Of a stretch of 64,000 nt of DNA, positions 31,875 through 40,628 are shown piece after piece. Position 1 is the stretch's first letter. Every line of letters starts with the position of its first letter. The notes below the pieces were generated by a model that was not told the origin of the DNA, did no database searches, and saw only the letters and a program-made list of their open reading frames with translations. Position numbers and translations under genes: made by a program. The DNA is from DASZTV01 sp035547515 (GTDB lineage: Bacteria; Actinomycetota; Actinomycetes; JAFAQI01): NCBI GenBank assembly GCA_035547515.1, contig DASZUS010000026.1, positions 1 through 64,000 of the forward strand, written 5' to 3'.

Positions 31875-33339
31875 TAACGAGCACTCCGCCCGCCGGGTCG
31901 TCGACGCCCTCCCGACGGACGATGTCCAGCCGAGGCTCGAGCACCTCGCGTACGACGAGGACCATCAGCCAGGTCAGGATGACGTCCCGGATCCCGATGA
32001 AGATCAGGTAGGTCCCCATCGGCAAGCCCTGGTCGGAGTCGTCGAGCGAGATCAACGTGTAGAGGTTGGCCGCTCCGAGCACGACCTCCGAGACCTGCCA
32101 GATCAGCAGCGAGGCCCACCGTGGTCGTGCCATCACCGCGAGCGGCAGCAACCACAGCGCGTACTGCGGGGAGTCGACCTTGTTCAGCATGATGAAGCCC
32201 GCCACGAGCAGGAACGCGATCTGTCCGACCCTCGGCAGCCGCGGCGCCTTCGCTACCAGCACGGCACACCCCGCAACCACCGCGAGCACGGCGAGGGACG
32301 AGAGCACGTTGAGGCCTTTCGGCGCGGCGCCGCACTGCGCCGGCGAGGCCAGCGGGGACCCGTGGATCCAGTGCTGCAGGATCAGCCAGATGCTGCCCCA
32401 GTCGGCCCCGCGCGTCTGTGACAGCGAGAGGAACCAGCGCCAGCCGCGAAGCGGATACGCCGCGTCGCACGAGGACGACGGGAACAGGAACGCGCTGCGA
32501 AACACCGCCGCCGGCGTCTGCTCCGACAGGATGATCGCGGGTAGGTACGCCACGACGATGCCTGCCGCGGCGCCGCCGATCGCCCTCGCGGCCGCAGGCA
32601 GCCGCCGCACCCTGACGCAGAGCATCACCAGCGCGAGCAGGACCAGCAGCGGGTACAGCTTGGTTGCCACGCCGAGACCGAGCGCGACACCGGCCCAGGC
32701 CGGGGAGCCACGTTTCCACAGCCACAGCCCGACGCCGGTCAGCGCGACTGCGGCCAGGTCCCAGTTCGTGAAGGCGTGCATCAGCAGCACCGGAGAGGCC
32801 GCGACCATGACGGCATCCCAGGCGCGGCGCCGCCCGACGAGCTGCGCAACAGTCCACGTCGACACAAGCGCCATCGCCGCGAGACCGAGGGCGGTCACGT
32901 CGAAGAACGTCTCGGCATGCGCCCCGTTCGGGTCCGCGCCGCCGCCGTGCAGCAGCGACGTGACCTCCGCGGCCGTCCACATCAGGCCGCCGATCACCGG
33001 CGGGTACTCCACCGGGTGGTCGCGGTACGGCACGCCCACGGAGCCGACCACACGTCCCGAAGCGTCATGCCGGGCGTTCAAGCCCTCGGCGGTGTACAGG
33101 ACGTAGGTGTCGGTGTAACAGAGCCGCGTGTACTGGTACTCGTCGGTGTAAGGGTGGGTCAGGCAGGGCGACTTCTGCAGGTATCCGAAGACGCAGAACA
33201 ACACCGTCAGGCCGAGAGCGACGCGCAGCGGCGTCCACCACCAGCCGCGGTGATCCGCGTGGGCGCCGTACGGGCCTCCGATCAGCTCACTTGCGCCGCG
33301 GACCGTCGGGTCCTCGCGGCTCGGAGCGATCGGGTTCAC
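31867..33339 (-). CDS. GT87-type glycosyltransferase, polytopic membrane protein
   Basis: A 490-residue membrane protein of the GT87 (DUF2029) kind: about ten membrane helices, a first extracytoplasmic loop with TDEYQYTRLCYTD and DHPVEYPPVIGGLMW (acidic catalytic region of GT-C enzymes), then HAFTNWDLAAVALTGVGLWLWKRG and VATKLYPLLVLLALVML. GT87 members use polyprenyl-phosphomannose. GTG at 33,339 overlaps the penicillin-binding protein stop by four bases; upstream in-frame codons belong to that gene. The gene order DUF5318-PBP-GT87 is shared with mycobacteria and Streptomyces. Confidence 0.87.
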   Translation of the reverse strand: MNPIAPSREDPTVRGASELIGGPYGAHADHRGWWWTPLRVALGLTVLFCVFGYLQKSPCLTHPYTDEYQYTRLCYTDTYVLYTAEGLNARHDASGRVVGSVGVPYRDHPVEYPPVIGGLMWTAAEVTSLLHGGGADPNGAHAETFFDVTALGLAAMALVSTWTVAQLVGRRRAWDAVMVAASPVLLMHAFTNWDLAAVALTGVGLWLWKRGSPAWAGVALGLGVATKLYPLLVLLALVMLCVRVRRLPAAARAIGGAAAGIVVAYLPAIILSEQTPAAVFRSAFLFPSSSCDAAYPLRGWRWFLSLSQTRGADWGSIWLILQHWIHGSPLASPAQCGAAPKGLNVLSSLAVLAVVAGCAVLVAKAPRLPRVGQIAFLLVAGFIMLNKVDSPQYALWLLPLAVMARPRWASLLIWQVSEVVLGAANLYTLISLDDSDQGLPMGTYLIFIGIRDVILTWLMVLVVREVLEPRLDIVRREGVDDPAGGVLVSA

Positions 33340-35516
33340 TCGCGCTTCGCCTGGTTGCCTGGGCCGGGCGGCAGGGCGCCCTGCGTCGGCGTCTCCGTCG
33401 GCGTCGGCGGCAGCGGCGGAGTCGCGGTTGGCCCGCCGGTCAGCGTCGGCAACGGGGTCGAGGTAATGACCGGCGGGGGCGTTCCGGAAGGCGCGACGGT
33501 GATCGTCGGGACGCTGGTGGCGGTCGCCGGCGGCGCAGCCGTCGTCGACACCTCGGGCGTCCCCACCGCGGCAGCTGCCGGGAAGCTTTCCACCGGCTGG
33601 CCGTCGAGCGCCGCGTTCATGGCGTCCTGCCACACCTCGGCCGGCAGCGTCCCGCCGAACACCTCGCCGACGCCGCCGACCGCGACGGTCGCGTCACGGT
33701 TGACGTTGCCGATCCAGACCGACGTGCACAGCTGCGGGGTGAAACCGGTGAACCAGGCGTTCGTGTTGTTGTCCGTGGTCCCGGTCTTGCCCGCCGACGG
33801 CCGGCCCGAAAGGGCATGCCCGTACGCCGTCCCACCCGGCTCGAGGACGTGCTCCATCGCGTACGTCGCATCCGACATGACGTCCGCGGGGAACACCTGC
33901 GAGACGTGCGGGGTCGCGCGGTAGATCCGCTGGCCCCCGACCGTCGTCACGGACTTCACGAGGTACGGCGCGGCGTACTTGCCCTGCGCGGCAATCGTCG
34001 CGTAGGCGTCCGCGAGATCCAGCGGCGAGACCTGGTCCGGACCGAGCGTGATGTCGGGAACCGCGCTGAGGTGGCGCGACTTGGGAATGCCGGCCTTGTA
34101 CGCCGCGTCGACGACGTTCTGCGGACCGACCTGCTGCGCGAGCGGCACGAACACCGTGTTGATCGACTGGGCGAACGCGCTGAGCAGGGTGCAGCCGTAG
34201 CACGCCTCCCCCGGCGAGGAGTTGTGGATCTCCGTGCCGTCGACATCGACGGTCGGCGGGCCGTCGAAGATGCTCGACAGCGAGATGCCCTTCTGCAGGG
34301 CGGCAATCAGGGTGAACGCCTTGAACGAGGAGCCCGGGGGCCGGGCCCACTGCCCGGTCGCTCCCGACAGGTCGATGCACGAGTCGGGGTTGAGCTTGGT
34401 GTGCCCGCAGTAGTAGCGGCCGCCGTAGAGCGCGCGGATCGCTCCGTCGCCCGGGACGATCGAGGCCGCGCCGCTTTCCGGCGTGCCCTTGTCGTTTTTC
34501 GGGACGATCGCGTGCTCGGCGTTGATCAGTGCCTGCTCGTCGTGCTGGTCGATCGTCGTGACGATCTTGTAGCCGCCGAGATCGAGCTGCGCCTGACTGA
34601 TGCCGTCGGAGGTGCGGAGCTCGTACTCGACCGCGTCGCGGATGAAGCATGCTTCGCCGAGGCAGGCGGTGCTCGACTCGCCCTTCGTCTGGTGGTCGGC
34701 GCCTGCCGGGAACCTCATCCGATCGGCTTGCGCCTGGGTGAGCCAGCCCTTGCTCACCATGCCGTCGATCACGTACTGCCACCGCGACTTCGCGGCCGGG
34801 CGGTTCGCCTTGATGATCGGGTCGTAGTAGCTCGGCCCGCGGATGACCGCGGCGATCAGCGCGCTCTGCGCGGCGTTGAGCTTGGAGACGTCCACGCCGA
34901 AGTACGCCTTCGCCGCCGCTTCGATCCCGTAGGCCCCGCGGCCGTAGTAGATCGTGTTGAGGTAGTCGTCGAGGATGGTGGACTTCGAGGTCGTCCGCGC
35001 GAGCTTGGTCGCGATCAGGATCTCTTTGAGCTTCCGCGTCAGCGACCGATGCGGGGACAGATAGGCGTTCTTCACGTACTGCTGCGTGATGGTCGAGCCG
35101 CCCTGGCTGATGTCGCCCCCCTTGAGGTCGACCAGCAGCGCGCGGATGATGCCGGTCGGCGAGATCCCGGGCTCGGAGTAGAAGTTGCGGTCCTCGGCGG
35201 CCAGCACCGCGTGCTGGGTGACCAGCGGCACCTGCGAGAGCGGGACATCGATGCGGTTGGTGTCACCGATCGTCGCGAGCTTGTGACCGTTGCTGTAATA
35301 GATCGTCGTCGCCTGCTCGGCGGACAGCGCGTTGACGTTGGGGATCGTCGTACGGACGTAAGCGATGACGGTCAGCGCGGTCACTGCGACCAGGGCGATG
35401 AGCGTCCCCCACAGCACCTGCTTGGGCCGGGGGGCGTAGCGCGCTATCCCCCGCCGGCCGGTGGGCCTGCGCGGAGCTGCCCGCTTGGCCTGGCGCGGCG
35501 AGCCTGCCTGGCTCAC
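33336..35516 (-). CDS. Class A penicillin-binding protein (transglycosylase/transpeptidase)
   Basis: A 726-residue bifunctional peptidoglycan synthase, ponA1-like by position. A cytoplasmic basic tail precedes a membrane helix (35-54). The GT51 domain has catalytic Glu108 in AAEDRNFY and GGSTITQQYVKNAYL. The transpeptidase has SSFK (Ser396, Lys399), SIN (451-453) and KTGT (577-580). A Pro/Thr-rich tail follows residue 640. Several Cys in the extracytoplasmic part (CLGEAC, ACYGC) may form disulfides. GTG start overlaps the DUF5318 stop by four bases. Confidence 0.95.
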   Translation of the reverse strand: MSQAGSPRQAKRAAPRRPTGRRGIARYAPRPKQVLWGTLIALVAVTALTVIAYVRTTIPNVNALSAEQATTIYYSNGHKLATIGDTNRIDVPLSQVPLVTQHAVLAAEDRNFYSEPGISPTGIIRALLVDLKGGDISQGGSTITQQYVKNAYLSPHRSLTRKLKEILIATKLARTTSKSTILDDYLNTIYYGRGAYGIEAAAKAYFGVDVSKLNAAQSALIAAVIRGPSYYDPIIKANRPAAKSRWQYVIDGMVSKGWLTQAQADRMRFPAGADHQTKGESSTACLGEACFIRDAVEYELRTSDGISQAQLDLGGYKIVTTIDQHDEQALINAEHAIVPKNDKGTPESGAASIVPGDGAIRALYGGRYYCGHTKLNPDSCIDLSGATGQWARPPGSSFKAFTLIAALQKGISLSSIFDGPPTVDVDGTEIHNSSPGEACYGCTLLSAFAQSINTVFVPLAQQVGPQNVVDAAYKAGIPKSRHLSAVPDITLGPDQVSPLDLADAYATIAAQGKYAAPYLVKSVTTVGGQRIYRATPHVSQVFPADVMSDATYAMEHVLEPGGTAYGHALSGRPSAGKTGTTDNNTNAWFTGFTPQLCTSVWIGNVNRDATVAVGGVGEVFGGTLPAEVWQDAMNAALDGQPVESFPAAAAVGTPEVSTTAAPPATATSVPTITVAPSGTPPPVITSTPLPTLTGGPTATPPLPPTPTETPTQGALPPGPGNQAKRE

Positions 35517-35974
35517 GCGTGAGTCCCCGACCGTCGACGGCGGCGCATCGGTTCACCGGTGCCCAGAACGGCGGAGGTGACGAGGTGGTTCCAGGCGCAC
35601 CCGCGGCACACCTCGACGACGAACACCGAGAACTCGGGCATCCGCTTGGCGAGATCCGGGATGTCGCTGCTGGCCCACGCCCGGCCGTTGGTGTCGGTGG
35701 TGAAGCATTCGCCGTACGCGTACGTCACGTGCACCAAGGTCTCGGCGGCACACACCGGGCAGACGTCGTCGGTGTCCTCGCCGTGGTAACGCGCGGCCCG
35801 GCGCAGGTAGACGTCGGCGTCGCAGGCGTCCTCGCGGCGCAGCCGGCCAGTCGCCAAGCCGGTCAGCACGGCGCGGCGCGCCAGCGCGTAGTCGATGACA
35901 CAGCGCGCTCCCGGAAGGTCGACGACCGCCGGCGAGCGCAGCACGCGGGTCAGGGTACGCCGCGACTCCAACAC
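35513..35974 (-). CDS. DUF5318 family protein
   Basis: A 153-residue protein with two CxxC pairs, CPVC (about 72-75) and CRGC (about 118-121), likely a zinc site, and a C-terminal arginine run. RCVIDYALARRAVLTGLATGRLRREDACDADVYL is typical of the actinobacterial DUF5318 family, which precedes the ponA-type gene. GTG start at 35,974. It is soluble and its role is unknown; co-translation with the PBP suggests an envelope link (inference). Confidence 0.82.
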   Translation of the reverse strand: MLESRRTLTRVLRSPAVVDLPGARCVIDYALARRAVLTGLATGRLRREDACDADVYLRRAARYHGEDTDDVCPVCAAETLVHVTYAYGECFTTDTNGRAWASSDIPDLAKRMPEFSVFVVEVCRGCAWNHLVTSAVLGTGEPMRRRRRSGTHA

Positions 35975-36024
35975 GCCCGGTCATCTTCCGTTTGCCATCC
36001 GGATTTCCGGCGATTACATTCTTC

Positions 36025-36045
36025 GATGTATCGAACAGATACATC
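36025..36045. promoter_or_regulatory. Palindromic operator upstream of padR
   Basis: A perfect inverted repeat GATGTATC-GAACA-GATACATC begins 48 bases before the padR ATG and centres on 36,035. PadR regulators bind ATGT/ACAT-type dyads and commonly repress themselves; both half-sites contain ATGT or ACAT. Sited between the divergent DUF5318 and padR starts, it could control both directions. Confidence 0.6.
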
Positions 36046-36072
36046 TGGCAGTTAGGTTCGAGGAGAACATCC

Positions 36073-36672
36073 ATGAGCAGGAAGTCCGGCGTGCTGGAGC
36101 TCGCCGTGCTTGGGCTGCTCAACGAGTCTCCGATGCACGGCTACGAGCTGAACAAGCGGCTGAAGGCGGTGCTCGGCCCGTTCCGGGCGATCTCCTACGG
36201 CACGCTCTATCCCTGCCTGTCCGCGCTGCAGTCCGCTGGGTACATCACGTCGGACGAGAGCGCGAGCGAGGTCGGCCCGGGCCGCCGTAAGAAGACGACG
36301 TACAAGCTGACCGCCGAGGGCAAGGAGCGGCTCCAGGAGCAGCTCGCCGAAGGCGGCCCGTCGGCATGGGACGACGAGAGCTTCGGCGTGCGGTTCGCGT
36401 TCTTCGCGCAGACCGACGCCGAGACCCGGTTGCGGATCCTCGAGGGGCGCCGCAGCCGGCTCGAGGAGCGACAGGAGAGTGCAACGTCCTCGATGAGCAC
36501 AACCCGCGGTCGGATCGACCGCTACACGCTCGAGCTGCAGCGTCACGGCCTCGAATCGGTCGAGCGCGAGGTGCGTTGGCTCAACGAGCTGATCGCGACC
36601 GAGCGCGCCGGCGTCGCAGCGCGGCCGGCGCGGACTCGCCGCACGACCGCCGACAACCCGATCGCGAAGTAA
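36073..36672 (+). CDS. PadR family transcriptional regulator
   Basis: A 199-residue PadR regulator. The N-terminal winged helix reads LELAVLGLLNESPMHGYELNKRL (helix-turn-helix) and ISYGTLYPCLSALQSAGYI, with wing GRRKKTTYKLTAEGKERL; a C-terminal helical dimerisation domain (about 105-175) and a basic tail follow. ATG at 36,073 is preceded by GAGGAG. The gene comes just before ino1, as in other actinobacteria, and an operator-like palindrome lies upstream of it. The inducer is unknown. Confidence 0.92.
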   Translation: MSRKSGVLELAVLGLLNESPMHGYELNKRLKAVLGPFRAISYGTLYPCLSALQSAGYITSDESASEVGPGRRKKTTYKLTAEGKERLQEQLAEGGPSAWDDESFGVRFAFFAQTDAETRLRILEGRRSRLEERQESATSSMSTTRGRIDRYTLELQRHGLESVEREVRWLNELIATERAGVAARPARTRRTTADNPIAK

Positions 36673-36734
36673 CCGTCACCACCGACGCAACGTCAGACCG
36701 CGCTTCCTAAAGACAACCAAGGAGACCACTCAAG

Positions 36735-37814
36735 ATGGGTTCCATCCGAGTCGCCATCGTCGGCGTAGGCAACTGCGCCTCGTCGCTCGTCCAGGGCGTC
36801 GAGTACTACAAGAACGCCGACCCCGAGGCGCGAGTTCCGGGTCTCATGCACGTCGACTTCGGCGGCTACCACGTCCGTGACGTCGAGTTCGTCGCCGCCT
36901 TCGACGTCGACGGCAAGAAGGTCGGTCGTGACCTCTCCGAGGCGATCGTCGCCAGCGAGAACAACACGATCAAGATCTGTGACGTGCCGCCGAGCGGCGT
37001 GATCGTCCAGCGCGGCCACACCTATGACGGCCTCGGCGAGTACTACCGCGACATGGTGGAGGAGTCCGACGAGGCGCCCGTCGACGTCGTACAGGTCCTC
37101 AAGGACGCGAAGGTGGACGTGCTGGTCTCCTACCTGCCGGTCGGCAGCGAAGAGGCGGACCGGTTCTACGCGCAGTGTGCCATCGACGCGAAGGTCGCGT
37201 TCGTCAACGCGCTGCCGGTCTTCATCGCCAGCGACCCCACGTGGGCGCAGAAGTTCACCGACGCGGGCGTGCCGATCGTCGGCGACGACATCAAGAGCCA
37301 GGTCGGCGCCACGATCACACACCGCGTGCTCGCGAAGCTGTTCGAGGACCGCGGCGTCGAGCTGCTGCGCACCTACCAGCTGAACTTCGGCGGCAACATG
37401 GACTTCAAGAACATGCTGGAGCGCAAGCGCCTGCAGTCGAAGAAGATCTCCAAGACGCAGTCGGTCACCTCACAGATCCCGCACGAGATGCGCGGCGCCG
37501 ACGTTCACATCGGCCCGTCGGACCACGTGCCGTGGCTCGAGGACCGCAAGTGGGCCTATGTCCGGCTCGAAGGCCGGTCGTTCGGCGACACCCCGCTGAA
37601 CCTCGAGTACAAGCTCGAGGTGCACGACTCCCCGAACTCCGCGGGCGTCATCATCGACGCGGTCCGCGCCGCGAAGATCGCCAAGGACCGCGGTATCGGC
37701 GGCCCGATCCTGTCGGCGTCGTCGTACTTCATGAAGTCCCCGCCGGTGCAGTACAGCGACGACGAGGCGCGCGAGGCCGTTGCCAACTTCATCGCGGGCA
37801 CCATCGAGCGCTAG
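36735..37814 (+). CDS. ino1: Inositol-3-phosphate synthase
   Basis: A 359-residue myo-inositol-1-phosphate synthase converting glucose 6-phosphate to inositol 3-phosphate with NAD, the entry to phosphatidylinositol and mycothiol in actinobacteria. The NAD-binding fold is VAIVGVGNCASSLVQGVEYY; later NALPVFIASDPTWAQKF, GDDIKSQVGATITHRVL, and LNFGGNMDFKNMLERKRLQSKKISKT are family signatures with catalytic lysines. AAGGAGA precedes the ATG. It is 62 bp after padR, likely in the same transcript. Confidence 0.95.
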   Translation: MGSIRVAIVGVGNCASSLVQGVEYYKNADPEARVPGLMHVDFGGYHVRDVEFVAAFDVDGKKVGRDLSEAIVASENNTIKICDVPPSGVIVQRGHTYDGLGEYYRDMVEESDEAPVDVVQVLKDAKVDVLVSYLPVGSEEADRFYAQCAIDAKVAFVNALPVFIASDPTWAQKFTDAGVPIVGDDIKSQVGATITHRVLAKLFEDRGVELLRTYQLNFGGNMDFKNMLERKRLQSKKISKTQSVTSQIPHEMRGADVHIGPSDHVPWLEDRKWAYVRLEGRSFGDTPLNLEYKLEVHDSPNSAGVIIDAVRAAKIAKDRGIGGPILSASSYFMKSPPVQYSDDEAREAVANFIAGTIER

Positions 37815-37844
37815 CTCCGTCACCCGCACGAATAGCGTGCGGGG

Positions 37845-39176
37845 ATGCAGCCCACACCGCCGCGTCTCGAGAGCCTCAAGGGGCTTCTCGGGGCGCGGCG
37901 GTTCCGCGTTCTGCTGACGTCGCGGCTGACCTCGCAAACGGCAGACGGCATCTTCCAGGCAAGCCTGTACGGCGCGCTGCTGTTCAACCCCGACCACCAG
38001 ACCCGGCCCGCACAGATCGCCGGCGGCCTGGTCCTGCTGGTGCTTCCCTACAGCCTCGTCGGCCCGTTCGTCGGGGTCTTCCTCGACCGCTGGCGGCGGC
38101 AGCGGATCCTCAGCCGCGGCGCGGCAGTGCACGGCTGCCTCGCGGCGCTGTCCGCGCTGTTGCTGTTCGCCGACGGGTCCCGTTCGCTCGGGTTCGAGGC
38201 GACTGCCTTCGGCGCGCTCGCGGTGAACCGCTTCTACCTCGCGGCGCAGAGCGCCGCTCTGCCCTACGTCGTGCGGCCCGACCAACTGGTGATCAGCAAC
38301 GCATTCAGCACCAGTGCCGGGACCGTCATCACGATCGCCGGCGGCGGGATCGGGGTCGGCGTCCGCGGCCTCGCCGGCTCGGGTGACCACGGCGAGGCGC
38401 TCGTGGCCGCGCTGTCGGCGATCGGCTACCTGCTTGCGGCGGCGGTCGCGACCCGCCTGCCGGTGTCGCTGCTCGGGCCGCACGAGCTGCCGCCGGTGCC
38501 GGCGATCGAGGAGCTGCGCGCCGTCGCGACCGGCTTCGTCTCCGGCGCACGACACGTCTGGCAGCGGCGTGAGGCGGCTTACGCGCTTGCCGTGATGTAC
38601 GCGCAACGGGCACTGTTCGGCGCCTGGACGATCAAGCTGCTGCTGCTGTACCGATACTCCTTCCACGCCGAGGGGCCACTACGGGCGGGGATCGTCGGCG
38701 CCGGTCAAGCCGCGACGGCGGGCGGCATCGGACTCGTGGCCGCGGCCGTGCTGACGCCACGGGTGAGCGGCCGGATCGGGCGGCGCCGCTGGATCGTCCT
38801 CACCACGGCGATCCCCGCCGTCTCCGAGCTCAGCTTCGGCAGCGAGTTCTCCATCGGGTGGTTCCTGCTATCAGCTTTGGCACTCGGATTCGCCATGCAG
38901 GCGACGAAGATCTGCGTCGACTCGATCATCCAGGCAAACGTCGACGCGGACTTCCTGGGCCGGGCTTTCGCGCTCTACGACGCCGGGTCGAACACTTGCT
39001 TCGCCGCCGCGGTGGTCACCGCGGCCTACGCGTTGCCGCTGAGCGGCCGCAGCGAGACCTCGGTCGCCGCGATCAGCGGGGCATTCCTGCTGACGGCGAC
39101 GGCGTACGCCGCGGCAGGTCGGCGGCGCGGAGAACCCTCAGCGCTGGCCGAGCAGCCCGCCGAGCAGATCGCCTAG
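37845..39176 (+). CDS. MFS transporter
   Basis: A 443-residue 12-helix major facilitator. RFRVLLTSRLTSQTADGIFQASLYGALLFN is the first helix; VGVFLDRWRRQRILSRG is the loop 2-3 motif. ATG is 30 bases after ino1 and may be in the same transcript. Substrate unknown. Its last 39 bases overlap, tail to tail, the FecR-like gene on the opposite strand. Confidence 0.85.
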   Translation: MQPTPPRLESLKGLLGARRFRVLLTSRLTSQTADGIFQASLYGALLFNPDHQTRPAQIAGGLVLLVLPYSLVGPFVGVFLDRWRRQRILSRGAAVHGCLAALSALLLFADGSRSLGFEATAFGALAVNRFYLAAQSAALPYVVRPDQLVISNAFSTSAGTVITIAGGGIGVGVRGLAGSGDHGEALVAALSAIGYLLAAAVATRLPVSLLGPHELPPVPAIEELRAVATGFVSGARHVWQRREAAYALAVMYAQRALFGAWTIKLLLLYRYSFHAEGPLRAGIVGAGQAATAGGIGLVAAAVLTPRVSGRIGRRRWIVLTTAIPAVSELSFGSEFSIGWFLLSALALGFAMQATKICVDSIIQANVDADFLGRAFALYDAGSNTCFAAAVVTAAYALPLSGRSETSVAAISGAFLLTATAYAAAGRRRGEPSALAEQPAEQIA

Positions 39177-40580
39177 CAACCCGTTCGAGGTCGGCGTGGG
39201 GCTCGGCGTCGCTCGCACCTGGCTCTTGCCACTCGGCGACGCGCCCGCGCTTGCCGGACCCGACCGAGCTGAGCTCGACGTCACACTGGCGGCGCCCTTC
39301 GACACCTTCGATGCAGTGGCGCTAGCCGACGACGACGGATCGTGCGGCAGGAGGTTCAGGACGCCGTCGATCACCGACTGCAGGGTGTCGATCAGGCCGC
39401 CGAGCAGGTTCGGCGGGATCGACGGCGTCGCCGGCGGCGTAGCCGGTGACGAAGGCGTCACCGGTGCGGTCGGGAAGGTGGGTCCCCCGGAGCCGATCAT
39501 CGGCGGGGTCGCGATCGCGCTGGGACCGGTGGGCGTGCCCGTCACGCCCGGGGCGCCGACCGTGATGACCGTGCCTACCTGGCCGGCCGGCTGGCTCGCC
39601 TTCTGCAGCGAGGCAAGGGTCGTCTCGACCGTAGCGGCGGTGCCGTTGAGGAGGTGGAGCACCACGCCCCACGAGCCGCCCTGCGCTCGCCAGTTGACCG
39701 CGTCGTCGTAGCGCTGCTGGGGCGCCCCGCCCCGCGTGGCATCGGCGATCAGCACCGGCAGCACCCGCTCGCTCGGGCTGTGGGCATCCGGCACCGGCTG
39801 CTGGACGCCGGTCCACGAAGCCTCGATGACATGGGCGGTCGACCGGCCTGTGGTGTCGATACCCCGCGCCAGGCTCTGCAGCGACAGATCGTCGGCGACG
39901 ACGTGCGGGATGACCCGGGTCTCGTCGTCGCTGTCGGTGAGATGCAGCGGGGCGACGGCCGACGGCAGAGCGTCGCCGCTGAAGGTCGCCTGGTAGAGGC
40001 GGGGAACCGCGAGGTGGCGTCCGGTCGTGCTCGTGATGGAGGCGGGACCGACCAGTGAGCCGACTCGCACGGAGACGCCGCGGGCGGCTTCGGTTGCCGA
40101 GCCTCCGGGGACCGACACGGTGTCGCCGGTGACGTCGAGGAGCAGGCCCGGCCCGGTTCGGGCGTCGACGATCGCGGTGCCGGTCTTGAGCGTCTGACGC
40201 TCGCCGTTCACCACCTCGACGGCGGCGCCACCGGACAGCAGCACGTCGCGGCCGCGGGTATCGAGGTCGGCGACTCCCTTCGCGCCGGTCATGACGACCT
40301 CGCCGTCGGTGATCACCTCGCCGTCGGTCGCGGCGTGCGTGGCGCCGGACGCCGTGCGTACCGTCGCGCCACGCGGGTCGCGCAGGATCGTCGCCGCGCT
40401 CGCCACCGGGGAGCTGCCTCGGGTGACGGCGACGACGACACCGGCCGCAACCACCGCCACGGAGATCCCGCCACGGACCACGAGCCAGGGGGCGCTCTGC
40501 CGCGTGGCGGCGCTCGCCCCGGCCCCGGGCAGGCTCTCGCTCATCTCCCCATTGTCACCTTGATCGTTCACGGTCGCCAT
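39138..40580 (-). CDS. FecR-like surface protein with disordered tail
   Basis: A 480-residue protein: a short cytoplasmic N-terminus, one membrane helix (about 33-52, GGISVAVVAAGVVVAVTR), a FecR-like beta domain (about 60-190, ATVRTASGATHAATDGEVITDGEVVMTGAKGVADL with repeated acidic turns), a middle domain (190-340) with two Trp-containing stretches, and a Thr/Pro/Ser-rich low-complexity tail to the end. ATG at 40,580 or the inner ATG at 40,544 could be the start. Similar FecR-like proteins occur beside pcnA in actinobacteria but have no known role. It is convergent with, and overlaps, the MFS gene. Confidence 0.65.
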   Translation of the reverse strand: MATVNDQGDNGEMSESLPGAGASAATRQSAPWLVVRGGISVAVVAAGVVVAVTRGSSPVASAATILRDPRGATVRTASGATHAATDGEVITDGEVVMTGAKGVADLDTRGRDVLLSGGAAVEVVNGERQTLKTGTAIVDARTGPGLLLDVTGDTVSVPGGSATEAARGVSVRVGSLVGPASITSTTGRHLAVPRLYQATFSGDALPSAVAPLHLTDSDDETRVIPHVVADDLSLQSLARGIDTTGRSTAHVIEASWTGVQQPVPDAHSPSERVLPVLIADATRGGAPQQRYDDAVNWRAQGGSWGVVLHLLNGTAATVETTLASLQKASQPAGQVGTVITVGAPGVTGTPTGPSAIATPPMIGSGGPTFPTAPVTPSSPATPPATPSIPPNLLGGLIDTLQSVIDGVLNLLPHDPSSSASATASKVSKGAASVTSSSARSGPASAGASPSGKSQVRATPSPTPTSNGLLGDLLGGLLGQR

Positions 40581-40628
40581 GGTCCGCGATGACTAATGCG
40601 CGCGTCTCCTGCGGGTTCCAAGCCACGC

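Noticed and set aside
37175..38386. 403-codon plus-strand frame across ino1 and the MFS gene
   Set aside because: It overlaps two certain genes in another frame and has shadow-type Arg/Pro composition.
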